In this document: one piece after another, positions 58,214 through 64,000 of the stretch
Layout: every line of letters starts with the position of its first letter
Position numbering within the stretch: position 1 is the first letter of the stretch
Assembly (NCBI RefSeq): GCF_003628445.1
Contig: NZ_RBZO01000006.1
Coordinates: forward strand, 62,001 to 126,000
From: Oceanobacillus bengalensis
GTDB taxonomy: Bacteria > Bacillota > Bacilli > Bacillales > Amphibacillaceae
Length of the DNA stretch: 64,000 nucleotides
Direction: 5' to 3'
Translations under genes and position numbers: made by a program
Notes under the pieces: model-generated
The model's database searches: none
Told to the model about the DNA's origin: nothing
Seen by the model: only the letters and a program-made list of their open reading frames with translations

Positions 58214-58903
58214 ATGAAGAACTATTTTTCTAAAAGTAAAATTTTACTACTCATCATTGCAGCTGTTCTTGTCGTAATAACGGCAGGCTGCGGAACAGAA
58301 GCAGAAGATGAACAAACAGAAACAGAACCTAATAACACAGGTGAACAAAGTGAGCAAACAACAGAAAGTAAAGATCTATCAAATGAAGAAAACCCAATCG
58401 TCACCATCACAATGGAAAATGATAAAGAAATCATAGTGGAATTGTATCCAGAAATTGCGCCAAATACGGTTGCTAATTTTATATCTTTAATAGAGGATGG
58501 CTTTTATGATGGGCTCATTTTTCACCGAGTAATACCTGACTTCATGATTCAAGGTGGAGACCCGAATGGAAATGGTACAGGTGGACCTGGTTACGGGATA
58601 AAAGGGGAATTTGATTCCAATGGATTTGAAAATAGCTTGGAACATTCGCGCGGTGTAATCTCGATGGCACGAGCAATGGATCCAGACTCTGCAGGCTCAC
58701 AATTTTTTATTATTCACAAGGATTCAGCCCATCTTGACGGAGAATATGCAGCATTTGGACAAGTTATAGAGGGAATGGATGTTGTCGATGAAATAGTTGC
58801 GGTTGAACGAGATGGTGCAGATAAGCCACTTGAAGAACAGAAAATGAAGTCAGTCGCAGTTGATACGAAAGGTGTCGAATATCCTGCACCTGAAGTGAAG
58901 TAG
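58214..58903 (+). CDS. lipoprotein cyclophilin peptidyl-prolyl isomerase
   Basis: A 229-residue cyclophilin-type isomerase secreted and lipid-anchored (lipobox TAGC, Cys26), with an acidic linker to about residue 57. The cyclophilin fold keeps GLIFHRVIPDFMIQGGDP, GSQFFI and AAFGQVIEGMDVVDEI. Homologues help fold proteins outside the membrane. The conserved catalytic Arg is the one in FHRV. AGCTGGAGG gives the ribosome site. Single gene. Confidence 0.93.
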   Translation: MKNYFSKSKILLLIIAAVLVVITAGCGTEAEDEQTETEPNNTGEQSEQTTESKDLSNEENPIVTITMENDKEIIVELYPEIAPNTVANFISLIEDGFYDGLIFHRVIPDFMIQGGDPNGNGTGGPGYGIKGEFDSNGFENSLEHSRGVISMARAMDPDSAGSQFFIIHKDSAHLDGEYAAFGQVIEGMDVVDEIVAVERDGADKPLEEQKMKSVAVDTKGVEYPAPEVK

Positions 58904-58961
58904 GCAAAGAATAAGTCGACTTTAGTGAGAAGTATATAATATATAGTGGGGGTTAATACCG

Positions 58962-59303
58962 ATGAATAAATTACCAGACTGTCCTAAATGCAACTCAGAA
59001 TATACGTACGAAGATGGAACACTATTTATTTGTCCAGAGTGTGGCAATGAATGGTCGTCTGAAAGTAATGGTGAGAACGATACCGTGTTCCGAGACATTA
59101 ATGGCAACATTCTTGAGAATGGAGATAGTGTTACAGTGACAAAAGATTTGAAGGTAAAGGGAAGCTCTTCTGCGATAAAAAAAGGAACGAAAGTAAAAAA
59201 TATTCGACTCCTAGAGGAACCTGTTAATGATCATGATATTGAAGCTAAAGTTCCTGGTATTGGAAGCCTTTATTTAAAAACGAATCTTGTTAAAAAATTA
59301 TAA
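58962..59303 (+). CDS. PhnA/YjdM-type zinc-ribbon protein
   Basis: A 113-residue PhnA (YjdM) family protein: zinc ribbon [20 protein letters not shown] with two CxxC pairs, then [18 protein letters not shown] and [12 protein letters not shown], the characteristic C-terminal domain. Originally named for phosphonate genes in E. coli but its role is not phosphonate-specific. GTGGGGGTTAATACCG precedes the ATG. Terminator follows. Confidence 0.93.
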   Translation: MNKLPDCPKCNSEYTYEDGTLFICPECGNEWSSESNGENDTVFRDINGNILENGDSVTVTKDLKVKGSSSAIKKGTKVKNIRLLEEPVNDHDIEAKVPGIGSLYLKTNLVKKL

Positions 59304-59307
59304 ACAA

Positions 59308-59346
59308 AAAATGAGCAAAGTACATGATGTACCTTGCTCATTTTAT
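59308..59346. terminator. bidirectional terminator between phnA-like gene and guaC
   Basis: AAAATGAGCAA / TTGCTCATTTT stem with inner GTAC/GTAC pairing; T-runs on both sides, serving both convergent genes. Confidence 0.9.
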
Positions 59347-60329
59347 TAATATACTTTATCACCGTTAAAGATTGAATTCTTAACAACGACATAATCCACA
59401 TTACGAATTGCCTGTAGTTCTTTTCCTCCAGCATAAGAGATTGATGATTGAAGATCTTGTTCCATTTCATCCAATGTATCTTGTAAGGCGCCTTTATATT
59501 CCACATACATCTTTTTACCTTCTACATTTTTCTTTTCGCCTTTTTGGAACTCTGATGCAGAACCAAAGTATTCTTTAAAACGTTTCCCATCTTTCTCAAC
59601 TGTTTCTCCTGGCGATTCCTCATGGCCCGCAAATAATGAACCAATCATCACCATTGTGGCACCAAAACGGATTGATTTCGCAATATCACCGTGCGTGCGT
59701 ATACCACCATCAGCAATAATTGGCTTACTTGCTGCTCGCGCGCACCAGCGTAATGCAGCTAATTGCCAGCCACCAGTTCCAAAACCAGTTTTAATCTTTG
59801 TAATACATACTTTACCAGGTCCAATACCAACTTTAGTCGCATCGGCACCTGCATTTTCTAGTTCTCTTACAGCTTCTGGTGTCCCCACATTTCCAGCGAT
59901 TACAAAGCTTTCTGGTAGGTATTTCTTAATATGTTGAATCATATGGATAACCGCATTAGAATGACCGTGTGCGATATCAATTGTAATATATTCTGGTACT
60001 AAATTTTCATCTGCCAGTTGTTTAATAAAATCATACTCATCATCTTTTACTCCGACACTTATGGAAGAGAAAAGATTGCGCTCATTCATATCTTTAATAA
60101 AAGCAATTCTTCTTTCAGGATTAAAACGATGCATGATATAGAAATAGCCATTTTCAGCTAAAGTAAGTGCTATTCTTTCATCAATAATTGTTTGCATATT
60201 TGCAGGTACTACTGGTAATTTAAATGTCCGACCACCTAAGGTCACTGTTGTATCACATTCAGAACGACTATTAACAATGCATTTTGCAGGAATTAGTTGA
60301 ATATCTTCGTAATCAAATACGTTTTCCAT
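59346..60329 (-). CDS. guaC: GMP reductase
   Basis: Converts GMP to IMP with NADPH in purine salvage. 327 residues, an IMPDH-like TIM barrel: [20 protein letters not shown] at the start, catalytic Cys in [15 protein letters not shown] (near residue 174), then [20 protein letters not shown]. The internal [10 protein letters not shown] patch lies in a loop. Short-form GuaC of Gram-positive bacteria has this length. Leader of ~200 bases contains a promoter-like TTGACA-N17-TAATCT and inverted repeats. Confidence 0.96.
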   Translation of the reverse strand: MENVFDYEDIQLIPAKCIVNSRSECDTTVTLGGRTFKLPVVPANMQTIIDERIALTLAENGYFYIMHRFNPERRIAFIKDMNERNLFSSISVGVKDDEYDFIKQLADENLVPEYITIDIAHGHSNAVIHMIQHIKKYLPESFVIAGNVGTPEAVRELENAGADATKVGIGPGKVCITKIKTGFGTGGWQLAALRWCARAASKPIIADGGIRTHGDIAKSIRFGATMVMIGSLFAGHEESPGETVEKDGKRFKEYFGSASEFQKGEKKNVEGKKMYVEYKGALQDTLDEMEQDLQSSISYAGGKELQAIRNVDYVVVKNSIFNGDKVY

Positions 60330-60369
60330 TATTTACACCCCTAAATACGAATAATATAATTCATGTCAC

Positions 60370-60429
60370 ACATAAACGTCCGACATTAGCTAGATTACAT
60401 TATTATCGGACAGATGTCAAAGTTTATGT
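60370..60429 (-). promoter_or_regulatory. guaC promoter region with nested inverted repeats
   Basis: On the minus strand TTGACA (60420-60415), 17 bases, TAATCT (60397-60392). Outer arms ACATAAAC/GTTTATGT and inner GTCCGA/TCGGAC enclose and overlap the promoter, so a regulator site or attenuating leader is possible. A further inverted pair CGAACGTT...AACTGTTCG lies at 60463-60492, vaguely like a PurR box; not convincing. Confidence 0.4.
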
Positions 60430-60529
60430 TAATATTTTAAAACGAAGTATAAATTAGAAAGTTCGAACGTTCAGTAATGTATTTAACTGTTCGTAAAGGT
60501 AGGATAGAGTTTGAAAGGGGAGAAGATGA

Positions 60530-61072
60530 ATGAAGCACGCATTAGTGATTGGCGGTACCGGTATGCTATCAAACGTATCACTTTGGTTATTAGATACTGA
60601 CTATCATGTATCTATCATCGCTAGGAATGCTGAACGAATGACACAATTGATAGAAAGGGCAAACTTGAAAGATCGTATAACACCATTACTAGTTGATTAT
60701 ACAAACGAGGAAGCACTTAAAGAAAAAGTACATGCAACATTAAAGCAAAATGGAGATATTGAAATGGTAGTAGCATGGATTCATTCAATAGGGGAAAATG
60801 CCCTTCAAATAATAGCGAACGAGGTATCTAAAACGAACAGTAGTTGGGAATTATTTCACGTATTAGGTAGTAATTCAGATTTAGATGAACTCAAAAGAAA
60901 AGCTCCAGTACCAGTAGGGTATTATCAAGTCCAATTAGGTTTTGTGAATGAGGGTTCTCGTTCGAGGTGGTTAACAAATAAGGAAATTTCAGATGGCGTC
61001 ATTAAGGCGATGAAGTTGAGAAAGAATGTGACAACGATTGGTCAAGTAAAGCCGCGGGAAAATCGTCCGTAA
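60530..61072 (+). CDS. NAD(P)-binding short-chain dehydrogenase-like protein
   Basis: A 180-residue protein with a Rossmann opening MKHALVIGGTGMLSNVSLWL (GxxGM at residues 8-12) followed by IIARN and LVDYTNEEAL, an SDR-like nucleotide fold. It lacks the YxxxK catalytic pair, so it may bind NADPH without acting as a classical dehydrogenase. Homologues are common in Bacillus with unknown role. GAAAGGGGAGAAG before the ATG. Confidence 0.85.
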   Translation: MKHALVIGGTGMLSNVSLWLLDTDYHVSIIARNAERMTQLIERANLKDRITPLLVDYTNEEALKEKVHATLKQNGDIEMVVAWIHSIGENALQIIANEVSKTNSSWELFHVLGSNSDLDELKRKAPVPVGYYQVQLGFVNEGSRSRWLTNKEISDGVIKAMKLRKNVTTIGQVKPRENRP

Positions 61073-61136
61073 ATGATATAGAGAAAAATTTTACAAAGTC
61101 ACTATGCTTCGTGCAATAGAAGCGGGGGGATTTCAT

Positions 61137-61583
61137 TTGAGATTTGACTATTGTATTTTCACTTCAATACCTGATGTTGATGTTTTAAACGGTATTTTAG
61201 AACTACATAAAGATATATTCGGTACTTCTGATGATTTAATAAATAAAATGTCAAGTAAACCTCAATTATTAATTATTACTGCTATGGAGGGTAAAAAAGT
61301 TATTGGTTTTAAGATTGGATATGAAATTGACCATAGCTCATTTTACAGTTGGTTAGGCGGAGTGGATACGTATTACAGAAATCAGGCTATTGCTACGATG
61401 TTGATGGAAAAGCAACATCAATACTTAAAAGAAAAAGGTTATAAAATTGTTCAAACAAAAACAATGAATAAATGGCGTAATATGTTAATTTTAAACATAA
61501 AAAATGGATTTGATGTAGTGGATACTTATACCGATGAAAAAGGATTACATAAGATTTTACTCCAGAAAAATTTACTCGACTAA
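61137..61583 (+). CDS. GNAT acetyltransferase
   Basis: A 148-residue N-acetyltransferase: FKIGYEIDHSSFYSWLGGVD, the acetyl-CoA loop VDTYYRNQAIATMLMEKQH (R-N-Q-A-I-A), and NKWRNMLILNIKNGFDVV. Substrate unknown. The start is a TTG at 61137 with GCGGGGGGATTTC upstream; the ATG at 61104 has no ribosome site. Next to a nucleotidyltransferase gene, no shared operon proven. Confidence 0.85.
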   Translation: MRFDYCIFTSIPDVDVLNGILELHKDIFGTSDDLINKMSSKPQLLIITAMEGKKVIGFKIGYEIDHSSFYSWLGGVDTYYRNQAIATMLMEKQHQYLKEKGYKIVQTKTMNKWRNMLILNIKNGFDVVDTYTDEKGLHKILLQKNLLD

Positions 61584-61658
61584 TAAGCGCTTTTATACAG
61601 AATAGTAGAAAGGCTACTATACTGAAGAAGGATACTATGTTTAAGGAGAAACATTACA

Positions 61659-62234
61659 ATGATGAAAGAAAATGAAATCATTTCTATTATTAAAAAGGAT
61701 AAGTGGATGATGGAAATATTGCAAACTGCTAAAACATTACATTTGCCAGATTGGTGGATATGTGCTGGATTTGTTCGTTCCAAGATATGGGATACAGTAC
61801 ATAAATTCAATGAAAGAACACTTATTCCCGACATCGATGTCATTTACTATTGGCCTAACAATATCGATAAATTAGAAGAAAAGAAATATGAAAAGATACT
61901 TCATTCTATCAATCCAACTATTCCTTGGTCAGTAAAAAATGAAGCAAGAATGCACATGAATAGTAGTATGCCACCATATACTTCATCCATTGATGCTATT
62001 TCCAAGTTTCCGGAAACAGCAACTGCTTTAGGTGTGAAGTTAGATGAATATAACAATGTCATATTGACAGCTCCGTGCGGTATTCATGATGTCGTAAATT
62101 TAGAGGTAAAGCCAACTCCTTTTTTCACCGAGAATAAAGAACGTATGCAGATTTATGAAGAAAGAATAAGAAGAAAGAATTGGAAATCCACCTGGAAAGA
62201 ATTAAAAATCACCCAAAACCATAACGTTTATTAA
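61659..62234 (+). CDS. nucleotidyltransferase-like protein (NTP_transf_6/DUF925)
   Basis: A 191-residue protein matching the DUF925 group: ILQTAKTLHLPDWWICAGFV at the start, IPDIDVIYYW (paired Asp, likely metal), KNEARMHMNS and a late NLEVKPTPFF. The fold resembles nucleotidyltransferases, but a reaction is not known. TTAAGGAGAAAC precedes the ATG. A terminator follows. Confidence 0.9.
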   Translation: MMKENEIISIIKKDKWMMEILQTAKTLHLPDWWICAGFVRSKIWDTVHKFNERTLIPDIDVIYYWPNNIDKLEEKKYEKILHSINPTIPWSVKNEARMHMNSSMPPYTSSIDAISKFPETATALGVKLDEYNNVILTAPCGIHDVVNLEVKPTPFFTENKERMQIYEERIRRKNWKSTWKELKITQNHNVY

Positions 62235-62285
62235 ATATACGGAAATCGAAGTATCGGTAGCGGTGCGTTTAATATAATTTTGTGG

Positions 62286-62323
62286 AATAAGGCTTAGAGT
62301 TTTCTCTCTAAGCCTTATTATTT
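62286..62323. terminator. bidirectional terminator
   Basis: Perfect 14-bp stem AATAAGGCTTAGAG / CTCTAAGCCTTATT with a 6-base loop between convergent genes. Confidence 0.85.
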
Positions 62324-62516
62324 ACACTAACTTCCGAAAAGGATGAAAATATAACCGAACAAAAAGAATAAAGATAATCAATGCAGAGATACCAAAAAGA
62401 ATTGGAATTGGTAACCATTCTGCCCATAGTCCGACCTGACCTTCTGATTCAAAAAAAGTTAAGGATTTAGTAACCATGTCCCCAAGCATATCAAACAAAA
62501 CAATAATGAACAGCAT
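62322..62516 (-). CDS. small 2-TM membrane protein, weak start
   Basis: A 64-residue frame with two hydrophobic segments (MLFIIVLFDMLGDMV and IPILFGISALIIFILFVRLYF). No ribosome site is seen before ATG 62516; an internal ATG after CTTGGGG is an alternative. It ends at the bidirectional terminator, which supports it as a gene. No family recognised. Confidence 0.5.
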   Translation of the reverse strand: MLFIIVLFDMLGDMVTKSLTFFESEGQVGLWAEWLPIPILFGISALIIFILFVRLYFHPFRKLV

Positions 62517-62519
62517 CTA

Positions 62520-63071
62520 GTTTCGTCGGATTGTACAGCCAACCTATCGACAATTATAGAGAATTTAAAGCTATACACACACGACTTTAATAATTTAGTG
62601 TATAAGCGTGCGTAAATCGCCATTATCAAACTCTAAAGATAAAAATGTGATAAAATGATAGAAGGCGGTAGAAGGAATGACAAATTTGACTAATTATCTC
62701 GTCATTCTTATGCGTTAAATTAAGTTGTAATGCAGCCGTTAAAAGTGTAAATAGTTAGAATAAGGAACTAAAAACTTCACTAAATAAGATGTTGCAGAGA
62801 CGCGTTCAAACGAATTTACATGAACAACGATACTGATGATTGTTTGTAATTCGCTCTGAGAGCTTACCGTTCCCCTCTAACAGACCCCGAAAACCCTTTA
62901 TAAATAAAGGGTTAAACGGTATTTATTCACGCAAAAAACGTAGGTGTTAACATTATATTGGTTATTATTTTTTGGAGGGTGAATCCTTTATAAATCAATA
63001 TATTCTGAGATTTGAAGACATTACTACATTTTTCCATATGTTAGTATAGTAGGAAAGAGGAGGAAAATGGA
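62520..63071. other. intergenic region before the recombinase
   Basis: No gene of convincing length. It holds an inverted pair TATACAC/GTGTATA around 62571-62603, a short ribosome-site-plus-ATG frame of 13 codons at 62678, and a perfect 22-bp palindrome AACCCTTTAT-AA-ATAAAGGGTT (62892-62913), possibly a hairpin or a protein site near the recombinase gene. No promoter was assigned. Confidence 0.45.
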
Positions 63072-64000
63072 TTGAAGAACAAAATGATAGAAAGTGTTCA
63101 TCAGGTTTCGACGCACAGAACGCCCGATCTTATTTCTTTATTGCTAAATGATAAACGTTCCGATAATACTAAAAGAGCTTATCGATATGACATTAATCGA
63201 TTCTTTACATATATGACAGGCGAAGAAGCTACTTCGGCTAACGTTCAAGAATTCTTATCCTTGCCAAAATCCAAGGCGTTGGAAGCAGTATTAATATATA
63301 AAAACTTCTTAATAACAAACGAAAAACAAGCAGAATCAACAATTAATAGAAGAATATCCGCAGTTCGTTCGCTTGTAAGATTAGCTAAAATGTTAGGCTA
63401 CTGTGACTATGATTTACAGGAAGTAAAATTTGAGCGAATTCAAACCTATCGAGATACTACTGGGATTGGTTTGGAACAATTTAAAAAAATGTTAAAAGTT
63501 CCAAATCGGAAAACGTTAAAGGGAAAAAGGGATTTGTCTATTCTATTATTATTGTTCGAAACTGCGTTGCGTAGAGGGGAATTGACAAAGATTAAATTAG
63601 AAGACTATCAACAAGAAAGTAAAAATATTTGGGTATTAGGAAAAGGAAGAGGTACACAAAAGGAATCAATTACGATTTCTACTCAAGTTATCGGGGTCAT
63701 TAATGACTATTTATCTGAAAGAAGAAAAAAGGGAAAATTAACTACTGCAGATCCACTCTTTGCGACAACGGATAGAAGGACATTTGGTTCTGCGATGAGC
63801 GGAGAAGCAATAAGAAGAATTGTAAGGGATTGTGCGTATCATGCTGGTATTGAAAAGTCGATGTCTCCACATAAAATTAGACATAGTTCTATTACAATTG
63901 CATTGGATAAAACCAATGGAGATGTGCGTTCTGTACAAAAGCTTTCTCGTCATAAGAAAATAGATACCTTATTAATATATGACGATAACAGGAAGAATCA
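63072..64000 (+). CDS. tyrosine recombinase/integrase, 3' end outside window
   Basis: Site-specific recombinase of the XerC/integrase type. The N-terminal SAM-like DNA-binding domain (NTKRAYRYDINRFFTYMTG) is followed by the catalytic domain: Arg in ALRRGELTKIK, Lys in LGKGRGTQKE, HKIRHSS (His-x-x-Arg), LSRHKK and the nucleophile Tyr in LLIYDDN, so all catalytic residues are inside the window. The start is TTG at 63072 with GAGGAGGAAAA upstream, or ATG 63084. The frame is still open at base 64000; only a short tail is missing. Whether it belongs to a mobile element cannot be decided here. Confidence 0.9.
   Translation, partial: MKNKMIESVHQVSTHRTPDLISLLLNDKRSDNTKRAYRYDINRFFTYMTGEEATSANVQEFLSLPKSKALEAVLIYKNFLITNEKQAESTINRRISAVRSLVRLAKMLGYCDYDLQEVKFERIQTYRDTTGIGLEQFKKMLKVPNRKTLKGKRDLSILLLLFETALRRGELTKIKLEDYQQESKNIWVLGKGRGTQKESITISTQVIGVINDYLSERRKKGKLTTADPLFATTDRRTFGSAMSGEAIRRIVRDCAYHAGIEKSMSPHKIRHSSITIALDKTNGDVRSVQKLSRHKKIDTLLIYDDNRKN

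Noticed and set aside
60463..60492. PurR box for guaC
   Set aside because: CGAACGTT...AACTGTTCG resembles a PurR box only loosely in sequence and spacing.

Overview
The window looks like chromosome from a spore-forming, low-GC member of the Bacillaceae, most like the salt- or alkali-tolerant Oceanobacillus/Virgibacillus type. This rests on strong AGGAGG-type ribosome sites, frequent GTG and TTG starts, sporulation genes (spoVS, a SspO-like spore protein, a YpzI-like protein), a BCCT osmolyte transporter, Bce-type peptide sensing and detoxification genes, and dispersed Bacillaceae-type intergenic repeats. Genus assignment is inference. No rRNA, tRNA or CRISPR array was seen.

Layout. 1-3.8 kb: the end of a Bce-type module (sensor kinase, ABC ATPase, FtsX-like permease) with a response-regulator box overlapping the kinase stop codon. 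3.8-14.8 kb: accessory genes (truncated nucleotidyltransferase, DfsB-like protein, acidic lipoprotein, M3 peptidase, acetyltransferase, ABC-2 exporter, cupin, LysR regulator beside a wrecked MetE-like gene, small membrane proteins, broken acetyltransferase). 15.0-15.35 kb: a gene pair not evident from long open frames, a 28-residue membrane peptide facing a convergent RNA gene with a shared terminator, laid out like the type I toxin-antitoxin loci of the BsrE/BsrG class. 15.6-18.2 kb: a large SF1 helicase with a degenerate PLD-like region and two zinc ribbons. 18.5-23.7 kb: hypothetical genes, a tyrosine phosphatase, proC, a DUF1456 protein and spoVS. 23.8-27.6 kb: BCCT transporter, fumarase/aspartase-family lyase and SAP-domain protein. 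27.65-28.05 kb: gene debris with a Fur-box-like site.

28.7-38.8 kb: wall-associated secreted proteins (LysM-3D, LysM-CAP, amidase lipoprotein) interspersed with acetyltransferases, an alkyltransferase-like protein, VOC, NUDIX, HD and HAD proteins and methyltransferases. 38.9-43.7 kb: chrA-padR and marR-MFS modules, each with a palindrome at its promoter. 43.8-49.4 kb: BAAT-type hydrolase, spore protein, YkgJ-like protein, DUF1646 transporter, SDR. 49.5-54 kb: GC-rich repeats, then a TPP riboswitch with terminator controlling a pyrimidine/thiamine-precursor ABC operon (thiY, thiamine-binding protein, thiX, thiZ) ending in a TatD-family hydrolase. 54-62.5 kb: a lone mvaS, aldo/keto reductase, C45 hydrolase, lipoprotein cyclophilin, PhnA-like protein, guaC and small genes. 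The window ends inside a tyrosine recombinase.

Two repeat families run through the window. One is a 40-60 bp palindromic unit ending in GGTGCCTGTCAC/GTGACAGGCACC (five copies); one copy abuts a gene that has lost its start, and two bracket the LysM-CAP gene. The other is GC-rich intergenic sequence, two copies of which lie within flanks resembling terminal inverted repeats. Several genes are recognisably decayed (two acetyltransferases, the MetE-like gene, the nucleotidyltransferase, and an XRE regulator with a membrane protein), so this is a gene-turnover zone rather than a single island.
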